From: Limnanthes douglasii subsp. nivea | Taxonomy: Eukaryota; Streptophyta; Magnoliopsida; Brassicales; Limnanthaceae | Assembly (NCBI GenBank): GCA_036936605.1 | Contig: JAUPFV010000005.1 | Span: forward strand, 62,516,742 to 62,580,741 | DNA: 64,000 nucleotides | Reading direction: 5' to 3' | Shown here: one piece after another, positions 46,651 to 58,700 of the stretch | Numbering within the stretch: the first letter of the stretch is position 1 | Layout: every line of letters begins with the position of its first letter | The notes under the pieces: generated by a model | Database searches by the model: none | What the model was told of the DNA's origin: nothing | The model's input: the letters and a program-made list of their open reading frames with translations, nothing else | Program-made: the position numbers and the translations under genes

Positions 46651-46872
46651 CGATTATGATGATTTTTATAAATTTAATCCTTGACGACTCAGGAATCAAA
46701 GACTAAATTTATCAAAATCTTCATAGTCGAGAGACGCTCAAAAGAAATTTTGAAGTAAAAGGATAAAATTTATCAAAATAAAAAAGTTGATGGAGTTTTA
46801 CCGAATATTTTGAAGTCAAAGAACTACATGAAAGAATCATCATAATCAAAGGACAAATCATAGATTTAAACC

Positions 46873-48209
46873 TTATTTTTACAAAGACAAATATATGATA
46901 CATCAAGTAAGTTTTTGCATATTTTATTTTTAAGCCTATGGTTTTTGAGTTTGACGGGGTTTGTAGAGTAAATGAGATTTAGAGCCAATCAAATCCTATA
47001 AGCGGTATCAGAGGCACCTTATTCTTGATTAAAATTCTATTTCATACTTTTATGGTTCCATCTTTAATATATACTTTTAGTAAGTCAGAGGGGGCGATTG
47101 GTTGAGAGTATGTAGGAATAGACTCTAAATGTGTTTTACTTCTTATTTAAATCATGTTTATTTCATCTCAATAGTTTTGGTATTAATGTTATATTATTGC
47201 TATGAATTTTGATGATTACATGATTTGGAACTTTTGTATTTTTTGAATATATGTGTTTTTTACCTAAGTTAGGTTTAGGGGGAAAGTCATTAAATTTCAT
47301 GATTTGAGGGGAATTTCTTATACCCATACCCACGTTTCTATAGTAAAGAGCCTCATTACTAAATCAAATTTAGGTTTACGACGATCTATTGAGTGTGTTG
47401 TATTTTCACGGGTAACAAAAATATTTATTGTAGTGAGTCGTAAGTTCTCTACGTCGGTGATAAACTTCACCATATCAAAATTAATCGGTCGTGGCGGTTA
47501 AATATGTTTTCACACAAGGTAGCTTCAGTGTCACAATAAACTTTCCATTTTTAAAAACTCTCTTCATATTTTGGGGTATTTTTTGAAATTTAAAACCAAT
47601 TTGATTGTACAAGTTATACGTATGCAAATATGATTAATTCCATACTGTAAGATGTATGAGTGTTTGTGTTACATGATTAAAATGGTTACATATATTAAGT
47701 GTATAAATTTCTTTGACTTGTGCTAATATCCTATCAGATATCTAAAACAAAATGAGTTGAAAAATACTATTAACACATCAATCACATCGATTAATGTTAA
47801 AACATTGATTTTAAATATGGATATGTCTTAACAAATCAAATATATCACCAAAATGATCCTTATTGGAAGGTTATTCATTGAAAATATTTGGAAGTTCATG
47901 CCGCGACTTGTTGTTTATATACGTTGATCCAAAAGAAAATTATGCTTATGTGTTTCATAAGTGAACACTCTCAATATAATAATTACGTTACTATGTTGTA
48001 TGTTCATACCAACTTCTCTATTAGTCTTGAATGGTTTCATTCAGCTTCATAAAGTACGAGAAAAAATAAATAAACAAAGTTTCTATATCGTTTCATATGT
48101 GATACCAAACCAATATTAAATCTCTTAAAACCCCACATATGCAGGTAATGTATAGTGTGTTGGCCCAAAAATCTAAAACTAAAAATTACAATGAGATAAT
48201 TTAAATGAA
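46873..48209. other. AT-rich intergenic
   Basis: Nothing recognised with confidence. GCGGTATCAGAGGC at about 47003 resembles a Met-tRNA primer binding site and may mark an old LTR element, but no LTR or protein remains beside it. Confidence 0.4.
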
Positions 48210-48214
48210 TATTT

Positions 48215-48850
48215 TGTTATATATTATTCGAAATCGCATTAAATAATATATAATTAAACCCGTTTCTAGAGTAACCTAATGAATAAACAGAAAAACCAAG
48301 AATACTTACGGATTTACCTGCTGCTGTCAGTCTAGTATTTATTTTATTTTATTTTGTTCTTCAGTGATTCTGTGTATTGATTTGAGAAACCTGAATAATG
48401 AATTATTAAAAAAAGAATGGCTTCCAGACACTAAAGGAATCGACCGTTTGTTTGATTCAGATTTAGGATAATGAAATTCCTAAACCTAGTCCCTTACTTA
48501 TAGTCTTTAAAATGTGAAACCCAACATTGTAAAGTCCAACTTTTATTACTTCCTTGTGTCCGGAGACTATAAACCGATAAATTGATAATTCAATTAATAT
48601 CCCTGATTATTAATTCAAGTTTAAGTGTTGTGATTTGAGCGTTCTTCATTACAATGCCCAAATTAAACCCGATTACCACACTTGAGCCCATAACGCCTTT
48701 TCACCTACAAGTTCAATTTAGTTAATTAAATAATTATCTCGATTACTTTTAATTTGCAATTTTTTAAAACAATGACCGAATATATTTATTTAGCATGTCG
48801 GTCCAAATTATTGTTGGTCCAAAAATATACTAAATAAATATATTTTAACA
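48215..48850 (-). mobile_element. Solo LTR of the copia family
   Basis: A diverged reverse-complement copy of the 673-bp LTR, from TGTTATATATTATTCG to AAATATATTTTAACA. It is flanked by the perfect 5-bp repeat TATTT at 48210-48214 and 48851-48855. It is presumably left by LTR-LTR recombination. Many substitutions and small indels make it clearly older than the full element at 39144. Confidence 0.9.
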
Positions 48851-48855
48851 TATTT

Positions 48856-50514
48856 ATATAATTTTACAACTTAAAAGTTAATATTTATGTCAATTCTTGT
48901 GTTAATTTAGTTTTTTTTGATATATATATATATGCGCGCATGTGTGCGCGTTTCATTTGTTCTAAAATCTAAGTTCATAACTATATTGCAAAAAACCTAT
49001 GTTCGAAATTAGAATATAAATACTTAAGTATAATGAAAACATAAGAAGTAAACTTTGTTTGTATCTTAAATTCAAATAAGTATGATCAGTTATGATTTAG
49101 CACGTGTCATTATTAATTCATACAACTATCATCTACATGGAAATATAGATTTAGTAGCTAATTGTTAGCACCATGATTAATGATGGCATGTTGTGTGATA
49201 CATAAGAAACATCGATATTTTAAAATAAAAAGATATTTTAAATTCTATATTAATATATATCGACCTTCATAATCTTTTTTAAATAAAACACAACTTAATT
49301 ACAATCGATAATCTATATAGAATATTGTAAGAACCTTTTTTGGAATGAACATTATATATTAATCTAATATATCTTATATCTTATATATCTTGATAATAAA
49401 AGTAGTTTTGTTAAATTAAATATGGACTAACGAGTAACTATATGTCAATATTATCCGTTTTAAAGTCCATATACCAGGTTGAATTATTAATTTATATATG
49501 GATTGAGCCATATGTCAACAACTTAAGTTATAATATATTGAGATTTATGAGTCCAAAAATATTATAGTCATGGGTCACCGCAATTTAACTTATTGGTTTT
49601 TAATTGTTTGACCATTTAGATATTTGAACTAAAAGTACCATTTAAGTCAAATGAGTAGCTTATTACTTATTAACACACTTACGAACTATTTAAATCGTAT
49701 AAGTAATTGATTACTTAATATAATTAATGACAAATTAAGTCAATAAATATACTATATTATATTAATAATGATGACCCATAATAGAAAACTACATTGAATA
49801 AGACGATCTGAACACGAATCCAAACTATACATTGAATAAGACGACTTGAACATGGATCCATACTGTATATTGAATAATACGATCGGATCATGAGTAAACA
49901 AGGGAAAAAACGAAACTAGTAAAATATTATGATGACCGCAGTGTAAGGTTTCAGCTAACCAAAAAAAATAAGTAATGTTATTACCTAAATTTAAGGTTTA
50001 AGGTGATCAAAGCCAATATAAATATTTTTAACAATGCATATACGACCTAAATAAAGGTGACCAAAATGAGTAAACGCACCAAAGATAAAGAAAATATAGA
50101 AGCCAACGTACAAAAAATAATACTCATAAACCTTTCTGAAACACTATTTAATATTACTAAAATATCTTAAACGGCTAGAGGGTAACTTGTAACGTATGTA
50201 ATAGACTCTTTGATAGATGAATTTCATATACTCATAAAGAAATCTGCCATTCATGTGTAGAATTAAGACTAAGGCTAAAATAGTGGTATAAATAGAATAT
50301 TTAACCTCATTGCAAATGAATCTGATTTTATAATTTTGAGAGTAAATCGAATACATTTATGATATTCCTTGTTTTTTTCGAGTTGTTTAACATATTTCTA
50401 TTATAAGTGCTTTGTTAAGGATTTCTCTTTATCAGTCGTAATACTACCTTCTAAAATGTTTGGATGTTTGCTATTGACTAGAAACCAGACATATTTTCTT
50501 TTATAGAAAGTGAG
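48856..50514. other. AT-rich intergenic with a small tandem repeat
   Basis: No gene recognised. Three copies of a roughly 38-bp unit containing ACATTGAATAAGACGA lie at about 49790-49895. A dispersed repeat shared with 38640-38770 lies at about 49605-49720. Confidence 0.5.
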
Positions 50515-50519
50515 AAGTT

Positions 50520-50845
50520 TGATGAGAGAATAAATGACTAGGAAAGATGTTGGTTCTTGGACCTGATGTGACTAGAGCACAAACGTACAGAGAGAAAGTA
50601 GAAAGATAATATTATATTCAGAATGTCCCACCTACCAAGAATAATGGGTCTCCTTTTATAGTGGAGAAGGGTGGACCCATTAATGTCCTTGGGGGGCTTG
50701 TTTTATTTCTCTTTTAGTCCTTCATAAAATACCTTGTTTACAAATTATCCTCTAATAAAAGATAAATACAATCATAGACATATTAGTTTCCTTCTATTTA
50801 CAATTGACTCCTCATTGTCAGCATCGGCGAATTAATCCCTTCTCA
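50520..50845 (-). repeat. 3' LTR of Tat element 2
   Basis: 326 bp, plus-strand TGATGAGAG...CCTTCTCA. TATAAAAGG lies on the minus strand at about 50660-50652. It pairs with 53818-54108, differing at about ten positions. Confidence 0.88.
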
Positions 50846-50862
50846 GTAGCCCCCCAGTCTTC
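50846..50862 (-). other. Polypurine tract of Tat element 2
   Basis: Minus strand AAGACTGGGGGGCTAC abuts the LTR, matching 3030-3046. Confidence 0.75.
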
Positions 50863-51431
50863 GAGAGCGACGTGAACAAAGACTTGTAAAAGAATCAGCT
50901 CGGAGCGCCTCTGTCTCTTAGCTTCTGGATTGATGGACTGGCTTACCCTGGTCTGACCTTTTCCTTCGAACGATGTCCGACCCTTCTTTTTTTTATTAAG
51001 TGGTCGGGCGTGCGTCTTTTCTTCTAACTGATGTCAGACCCTCCTGGTTTTATCAAGCGACCGAGCCCGGGTGCTTTCCTCCAACTGATATTCGACTCTT
51101 CATGTTGTCATCAAGTGGTCGACCGTGTTTAGTCCCGACACCGTTTATGAATCGTCTTGGGTCGGCTTCCATTCCCTCTTAGCTATTTCTCCATGGGCCT
51201 AGACCGGTAACTAGGTTTCGCAAAGTGAACCGGGTTAATGTGGCCCATCTATCGTCTCTATCTGAGCTAGCTAGTACAGGCCTAGCGTGCTTGTCTGACT
51301 AAGGGCGACACGTATCGACCGACTACTCAAAGTGTACTTGTTGGCGCAGTTCCTAAAGAGGTCTTTTCGACTTCCCGCTGCTTTTCGTCGCTTGGACTTC
51401 CCCGTACGTGTAACTGCTAGGTGGGGTTACC

Positions 51432-51439
51432 TATAAATA
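51432..51439 (+). promoter_or_regulatory. TATA box of the antisense ORF (element 2)
   Basis: TATAAATA lies about 93 bp before the ATG at 51532 and is followed by a GAGAGA-rich leader. The arrangement and surrounding sequence match the copy at 3943-3951. Confidence 0.55.
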
Positions 51440-51531
51440 CCTCACAAACGAAAGTTGCTCTCAGAGGCGTTCTAGAGAGAGAAAGTGTTGTACAGACTTT
51501 TCTAGAGAGATAGAGAGAGAGAGCTTGTTTT

Positions 51532-53834
51532 ATGAGAAATAGGCACCCACAGCAAAAACCAAAGCAAAAAAAGAAGAAAGAACTGGTGTTCAGGTTTGTA
51601 GATTGGGCTAGCATCGGTCACCGTGCTGAGGAATATCGATGTGCGGGATTGATTTGGAGTTCTGACACCAAGACCTTCACGCCTGTACCGCTACCCCACG
51701 ATCCCGTTGTTGCTGATCCGATCCCTACCGAGTCTTTCACCTTACCCGAAGCGTCCGGTGCTCGGACCCCAGAGACTATTGTCATTCCTTCCAGTAGTAG
51801 CTCCCCACACTCCCCAACTGCCCAATTCAACCGCCCGACGCCTTCGTCGGTCAACTCTTACACGGCTCCGTCTCCTTTTCCGCCCCGTTGTAGAGGCAAA
51901 GCCAAATTTCTTTCTATAGGAGAAACCAGCTCCCCCAATTCTCCCGCGGGAGGTAATTCTCCCGAGATGGTTCAGCTTACTCCTACCATACGAGGATACC
52001 GAACCAGTACTAATGCTGCTCGTACTTTTTTAGGTCTCAATATAACGGCCACTGACACCTGCCGAATTGGATCCCGAGCGTGCTCGCCTCGAACGACAAG
52101 AAGCTCATCTGGCTCAAACCGGAAGTAGTTCCGGTCCTGTGGATCTTCAGGTTCGACCGTCCGATCCATCTGCGGCCAGCTCCCTCAGATCTGACGCAAT
52201 CCCGGTAGTAAATACTGACGAATCAGAAGTGGATATTTTACCCACGGAAGAAGGTATTGCTGCTGTTGGCAATGCCGTTGCTCCTTCCGCAGAGCCACAT
52301 CCCAAGGAGATTGAGGCGGTTATGACCACCACCTATCACCGCTGGTTGCTCGGGAGTAATGTTATCTCCATTTTTTACGGCAAGTATCTTTACTTCCCCG
52401 CTGTTGAGCAAGAGGAGCTGCTGATCCGGTGGGGTATCCCGGAGTGCGTTACCGTTCGGTTTCCTGTTCCTGGGGATACTCCCGTGCATGTTCGGTCACG
52501 GGAAATTGTCGTTTTTACCAAACTGTTTAATTAGGGCTTCAGGTTCCCTCTCGATCCTGAGATTGCTCTGTATTTCAGGACTCTCAACATCTGCCCCTCT
52601 CAGCTAACGCCCAATGCGTGGTACACGCTGATGTCTTGCATAATGGCGTTGCGCCTTTCAGGTCGGGTCATGTCTATGGAGGAGTACATAGCCATGTTCG
52701 GGCTGTCGAAGTCTCCCAAGTCCTCCTTCTTCTATTCCTCGTTGGCCAATACATGGAAGATAGTAAATGACTTCCTCGATGGCGACAAAGGTTGGAAACA
52801 CCGCTTCGTCTTCCTTAGTGGCTGCTGGGAGAATGGCCGCCCCTATAGTAAGGAGAATCTGAGGCGACTGTTGCGGACGTGGGTTCCTGATGGTATGTAT
52901 GTATATGTGTATATATATATATATTAACGAACTGATCCTTTGTGTAGTATCGAAAGAATTCATCCAAGGGTTGAAGAAGGATTACTTCAAGTCGGGCAAA
53001 GTCACCTTCCAACTGTTGAAGGACTATGCTAAGAAGCATTGGGTTCGGGCAATGCACCAAGCCTTTAAAAACACCAACCTGATCATGAGTAACCTCTGGC
53101 GTTGCTCGTCAGAACCGCTGCGTCAACCCCCCCAGTATGGAGGACTTGATCGCAAAGACGGATGTGCCCGATGCCCACCTATTTCTCCCGAAGCGCAACA
53201 AGGCGCCCAGCAAACGCCCAAAATCAGACAATGACGTCGAGTAGGACAATGCCGGAGCTGAAGAGATGGGTGCGGATGGGCACCAGGATGAAGCTACCGC
53301 TGAGGGTGGCGAGGCCCATCAGACCCAGGAGCTGGCGAAGAAGCGGAAGGGGAAGGCCGACGCAGAGGGGGCTCGGGCTAAAAAGCCTAAACGCTCAAGG
53401 AAAGAAAGAGGGTCTGCCGCGGGTGTTGTGTGCGCCGACAATGCTACCCTTCCGGAGCTGTTTGACCAATACGAGGGGCTAAGGGTGTTTCGACGACCGA
53501 CCCCGTAGTGGTGATTCCTGACGATGCTAGCCCTTCAAAGGCTTCTAAAAACGCTGTGGCGTCGTCGAGTTGTACGAAGCTTCCGGTGCTGTCTGTGCCC
53601 GGGAGTCTGCATACTTTTCCGTTGCGGATAACTGACGGACTAGCCCTTTTCTTGTACAACATGCTTGTGCCTTTGGCCCTGAAAGAGCGTCGGGCAAGGG
53701 AACTGAGCCAGAAGCTGTCGGGCGCGGAGGCAAAAGTTGCCAGTCTGGAAGAAGAGGTGCGGAAGGCTAAAGCGGCTCAAGAACTGGCAGAGGAGCGGCT
53801 CAAAGAGACCGAAGAAGTCTTGGACCTGATGTGA
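51532..53834 (+). pseudogene. Antisense ORF of Tat element 2 (Transposase_28-type protein), broken
   Basis: ATG 51532 starts a basic N-terminus (KPKQKKKKEL), then FVDWASIGHRAEEYRCAGL and a Pro/Ser-rich linker with VIPSSSSSP. After a frameshift near 52050 comes the conserved domain: TTYHRW, WGIPECVTVRF, LTPNAWYTL, WKHRFVFLSGCWENGRPY. Stops and shifts: TAG at 52532 in place of Trp; a frame change in the C-run at about 53125; a stop near 53238; and a shift near 53480. A predicted intron 52893-52947 (GTATGT...TGTGTAG, 55 nt) restores phase between VPDG and SKEFIQGLKK. The C-terminal coiled coil (KERRARELSQKLSGAEAKV) is cut at 53818, and the frame ends within the right LTR. Confidence 0.75.
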
Positions 53835-54108
53835 CTAGAGCACAAACGTAGAGAGAGAAAGTAAAAAGATAATATTATATTCAGAATGTCCCACCTACCA
53901 AGAATAATGGGTCTCCTTTTATAGTGGAGAAGGGTGAACCCATTAATGTCCTTGGTGGGCTTGTTTTATTTCTCTTTTAGTCCTTCATAAAATACATTGT
54001 TTACAAATTATCCTCTAATAAAAGATAAATACAATCATAGACATATTAGTTTCCTTCTATTTACAATTGACTCTTTATTGTCAACATCGGCGAATTACTC
54101 TCTTATCA
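53818..54108 (-). repeat. 5' LTR of Tat element 2, edge deleted
   Basis: It matches 50555-50845 from TCTTGGACCTGATGTGAC to the outer CA. The bases equivalent to 50520-50554 are missing and replaced directly by antisense-ORF sequence. Confidence 0.85.
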
Positions 54109-54113
54109 AAGTT

Positions 54114-55560
54114 GATAAAATTACATATCTCAATTGCTTTATCACACAAACCAAATAAAGTTAAATGTTTCAGCTTTCGACAAGTTTTGAGCCTCATTTA
54201 TATCAAATCCAAACTCTCTACATATACAAATCAAAACAACAACCATATTTTAAACAAAATCGAAACTTTAAACATTACAATAATTACATCGGTATTTTAA
54301 TAAATCTAATTACTTATATAAAAATTACCCCTTGTTGAAAAAATAAATAAGTTTTTATTAAAAAACTTTATACAATCTTTAATTTTTTAATAATATGATC
54401 TCTTTTATTATTTGATGGTCAACCGATCTGCACGCTTATATCTATTAATAGTTTAATAATGAATTTTTAAAAACAACAATATTAATTCATTCTAATCAAT
54501 TAAAAACAACAATATAAAATGATTGCATTTTTATACAAAATACTTTGAATCATGAGTTTTCTTCTCCTACAAGAAACCAAAGATAACAAATCTTTAAGAT
54601 TCATTTACAACATTGATCTATGAAGAAAAACTTTTACTTTCAACGTCCTAAGCAACCAGCATCATCATTATAGAGAGTATCCCAACAATTCAGTATCGAT
54701 TGTACGTTCATGGTAACCTCTGCCAAGGAAAATTTACAAGAAACTTGCACAACAACTTCAGAGAAAAAATACACTGATTTCATAGCTTTAATCCATAACC
54801 CAGTCTTTGAGTCTGATCCCTCACAATATCCAATTTCAAACACATTAGAAGCCATGTAGATGTCACTAGAAACACACCAAAGAAAACCATCTATGTTAAT
54901 GCAAGAGTAGAAGATAAAAGAGATTACATATATATAGAATTTTAGCCTCAAGATATGATTATTCTTAAAGAAGCGGAAAAATCAACATTGATATGTAAAT
55001 TTTCTAATGGAAGGCCATTTATGAAATATATTCAATTTTTCTTTAACATTATTGGTTTTAGAGGTTAATACAGTACGAAAATTTGGGATCCCCATACATA
55101 TTACAATATAAATTGACCTACACGAAGACCTCAAAAGAATCTGGACACGTAATGGTTGGAAGAATGGGTAATTACACCATGTATCTCCTTAAATGGACAT
55201 TAGACTTTATCACTAAGAAAGAATCTCCAGTTACACTTTTCTAGATTTTATTTCCCAGTATCCCGAACTATATGTACAACGAGGATAATATAAAGATCAT
55301 AGCTAAATCTTTGGAAAACCCATTAGTAGTTTGGGTCCTTTCAAGAAACCATGCTATGTACAACTGTTGTAAAGTCTGGATCAAAATAGTCTAGCAAAGC
55401 CTCTACTGAATAGGGTTTGGATTGGTTTTGGTCAAACAAATCGTTTATTGAAGCATGTATCATATGGAATCAAACGTTATTATTATATACTCTATCATCA
55501 CATAGTATAAAAAAATAAGACAATAAAAAATCCAAGCCATCTGTAAACACTCTAGAAGAT
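54114..55560. other. AT-rich intergenic
   Basis: No recognised gene apart from the unassigned minus-strand frame listed at 54640-54951. Confidence 0.5.
54640..54951 (-). pseudogene. Unidentified 103-codon frame
   Basis: Open on the minus strand, with the first ATG only at about codon 33 (MASNVFEIGYCEGSDSK). Codons before it are hydrophobic. It is Cys-containing (C in GYCEG, VSCKF, LNCWD, AGCLG) and ends GCLGR. It reads like a real protein fragment, possibly a final exon, but I recognise no family. Confidence 0.25.
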
Positions 55561-56099
55561 ACATTGCACCAACCAGAACTTTCAGCTCAAGACAAACAAC
55601 CATAAAAAACAACTCAATGGAAAACAAAACTAAAATCGATCATAGTCCAAGAGCCAACAAAAGAAATCCTTACAAACCTCAGAAAATAAGACTTTTAACC
55701 ATAGCCATCAAATCAACCTACCTCAAAAATGAAAAAACCTAAATCAAATACAACTCCCTTTATCCCCACTTAATCAATAAAAACAAACCAACCTATCATA
55801 TTAAGCAAAGTTATCAACTCTTCTCAAGAAATTCAAATACATGAAATCTTTGAGGTTGAAATAACAGAAGCTTTCAACACTATAAATATGGGATCCTTGC
55901 TTAGTGAGATTAGTGCACGGGATATTATAATAGCTAATCGACCTTTTTCAACCATAGAAAAATAGAAAGCCTTCCTACCTCACCTTAAGCCACAATCTAA
56001 TACACAAAATACTTTTAGAACTACCTGCAAAAAAACAACAAAAAAATCAACACAAATTAAAAAGGACTTCCAAGCCTTTAACTGGCCCCTCTAAATATT

Positions 56100-57231
56100 A
56101 TTTAATATCCTTTATTGGAACGTAAAATGAATCAATAATAAAACAACAACAAGAAGGATCAATCATAAGAGCAGAAAATATAGACTTCATAGCAATTCAG
56201 GAGCCTATGATTGAAGCTATGCAATTAACTAAGATCTCAAGAATGCTAAGATATTAACACTGCTTTGTAAATGTCTCTAACAAGATATGGGTCTTCTAAA
56301 AACAACGACTTCAATATAATCGAAGTGGAAAACTGGATTCAATATCTTCATGTTAAAAAGAATAAAATCAATCATCAGAGCAGAAAACATAACCTTTATA
56401 GCAATTCAAGAGCCTATGATTGAAGCTATCCATATAACTAAGATCTCAAGAATGCTAGGCTATCAACATTGCTTTGTAAATGTCTCCAATAAGATATGGA
56501 TCTTCAGGAACAATGACTTCAATATAATCCCAATGGAAAATTAGATTCAATCTCTTCATGTTAAGGTTTTTCACCCTCTACTAAATAAAGAATGCTTTTA
56601 TTTATGCTAATGGTAAGAGGGATCAAAGACAAGACTTATGGAATAATCTAAGGCAAATGGTTGGAAAATCTCTAGAATTGATTCTGATGGGGGACTTCAA
56701 TGCCATCAAAAATACATTGAGCAGTTATCTTGCTCTACACTTTGTGTAAGAATGATGAGTGAGATAAACGATTTAATAAATGACTATAATTTGATAGATT
56801 TTGGCTACATTGGAAGTAAATTCACCTGGTCCAACTCTAACAAGTGGAAGACATTGGATATAGTATTAAATAATAATTCATGGTCCACCTATTTTGAATC
56901 TATAAATTTGACTCACATGACTAGAACTAGCTCAGATCATAGTCCTTTATGCATTAAATTTTCCCTAAACTCAGAGAAAACTAAATCTTCTTTTAGATTT
57001 CAAAACATATGGTTTCCTCATCATGATATTTATAGTATGTTAACTACTAGCTGGAATGAAATGATGAGTGACCCTCATTTACAAGTGTTTTGGCAAAAGT
57101 TAAAAAGGCTAAAGCTCAAATTAAAGTGTTTAAACAAAGAAAAATTTGGAAATATCTTCCATGCTTTAGCCAATTTAGAAGAGGAAACTTTTTTTCTTAA
57201 GAACTATTATCAGAAAATTAATACTACATAA
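56100..57231 (+). pseudogene. LINE endonuclease domain
   Basis: The frame starts near NILYWNVK at about 56105, equivalent to the WNCRG motif. It continues with IAIQEP, KIWIF, LMGDFNA (about 56690) and, in the open frame at 56752-57231, FGYIGSKFTWSN, KTLDIVL and TSSDHSPL, the last being the SDH motif of APE-type nucleases. The domain would nick target DNA to prime reverse transcription. Interrupted by stops. Confidence 0.7.
56151..56564. repeat. About 205-bp tandem duplication in the LINE endonuclease
   Basis: 56151-56354 and 56355-56564 are the same segment (GATCAATCATAAGAGCAGAA / AATCAATCATCAGAGCAGAA ... CTTCATGTTAA), diverged by about 10 percent by eye, so it is old. Confidence 0.9.
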
Positions 57232-57310
57232 AATAAAGAGGTAATCTGGAAATAACTAAGGCTAAACACCTACAAGTATTAGCAAGGGAGGGATCTTTCT
57301 GGGAGCAGAA

Positions 57311-58700
57311 ATGCAGAAACAACTACTGTATAAAAAAGAAAAGAAAAAGGCAAAATATCTAGAATTCTTGATGACAATACATGGATTGATAACCAACACG
57401 AGACTTTTGTCCTCTATTATCTCTCATTTTCAATGTCTTTTGGCAAAACAATATAATGAAAGGGAGATTCCATATCCATCTTCTATTATACCAAAAATTA
57501 CTCATGAGGACAACATAGATATAATGATATCTCTAACAGATGAAGAGATTTAAAACTCTATAAATGGTCTATCCTCTCTAGTTTCTCTAGGGTTGATGGT
57601 TTGAACACTTAGTTCTTTAAAATATTCTGGTCCATGATAGGTCATGACATGTGTGCTTCCATCAAATATTTTGTCAATGATGATTTTGTGCCTCAAGGAG
57701 CATATGCTACAACTATCTGCCTAATCCTTGAGAAATAATCTCCTACGACTTGGAGCGATTATAGACCTATTAGTCTATGCAATGTATTTAATAGAATTAT
57801 TTCAGGACTCATCAATGACATGTTATCTAATCTTCTACTTAAGTTAATTTCTAAAGAGCAAAGCAAATTCATATCAGGGAGAATTATCCAAGATAATATT
57901 CTATTGGCTCAAGAGTTAATAAAATACCTAAACAGGAAAACAAGAGAAGGCAACATGATCATTAAAAATCAACATGAAAAAATCATTTGATAAGATCTCT
58001 TTCTCTTTTATTTTTAAAATTCTAACTGATTTTGGTTTCTCTAATATATTTGTTTACGAGATTAAAATTTTTATCAGTGCAAATTGGTTTCCAGTGATAA
58101 TTAATAGAGAGTATAGAAGATTCTTCAAATCTAGTAATGGGGTCAGACAAGGTGACCAAATCTTATATAGTCTCTTCATAATTGTTGAAGAGTTTCTTAT
58201 CGAAGATTTAGAAATACACAACTTGGACCATAGTGACTTAAAATTCAAATCATCTGTAGTTATCATGGTTCCATGTATAGCATATGCAGATGATATGTTA
58301 ATATTCAGCAATGTATCAGCATCCATCATCAACAAAGTCTTAAACTTTCTACAATTTTATCAAGACATGTCAGGGCAAGTCATCAACAAAAACAAAACCA
58401 TCTTCATTCCTTCTAATAAAATCTATACTGCCAGAATTCATGCTATAAAACAAAATACTGGATTCAAAAGAGGGAATATTCCAATAGTCTACGTATTAAC
58501 ATACACACTAAAGTCAGAGCCTCACACTTTGAAGATATTATTACAAAAATGAAAGCTAAAATATAATATTGAGACAACTTACTCTTATCATTTGGAGGAA
58601 GACTCATATTAATCCAAGATGTCCTTCTCGCTATTCTAGCCTAGTATATTCAAAGTAATCATTTGCATAGATCTATAACAAATAGAATTGAAAAATTATC
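57311..58700 (+). pseudogene. LINE reverse transcriptase domain
   Basis: Pieces read YNEREIPYPS (57311-57553), then RPISLCNV-like text at about 57765, and a 192-codon frame at 57974-58552 with KKSFDKISFSF, GVRQGDQILYSLF, CIAYADDMLIF (catalytic ADD) and GQVINKNKT. These are the fingers-palm motifs of L1-type RT. Frames differ between pieces. Confidence 0.75.

Larger units (their letters stand above)
38999..46872. mobile_element. MITE with about 76-bp TIRs, split by a copia element
   Basis: Left arm 38999-39077 and right arm about 46797-46872 are inverted copies: GGCTTAAATCCGTGATTGG at the left edge against the reverse of AATCATAGATTTAAACC at the right edge, continuing to TTTACC(A/G)AA..TTTTGAA inside. 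Without the inserted copia (39144-46650) the element would be about 370 bp. Flanks TTATCTTTT and TTATTTTTA match at 7 of 9 positions, hinting at a Mutator-type TSD. Confidence 0.5.
50520..54108 (-). mobile_element. Tat element 2, deletion derivative (LTR-PPT-antisense ORF-LTR)
   Basis: It is bounded by LTRs 50520-50845 and 53818-54108, with the TSD AAGTT at 50515-50519 and 54109-54113. The polypurine tract beside the left LTR and the minus-strand TATA boxes give minus orientation. The plus-strand antisense ORF runs straight into the right LTR at about 53818, and that LTR lacks the 35 bp present at the outer edge of the left one. So gag, pol, the PBS and the end of the antisense ORF were removed in one deletion. 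Confidence 0.85.

Noticed and set aside
47003..47016. Primer binding site of a further copia element
   Set aside because: Only a partial match (GGTATCAGAGGC) with no adjacent LTR end or protein remnant.
50548..50560. LTR start at TGTTGG (50548) for Tat element 2
   Set aside because: No TSD fits. Starting at 50520 (TGATGAG) aligns with element 1 and gives the perfect duplication AAGTT.
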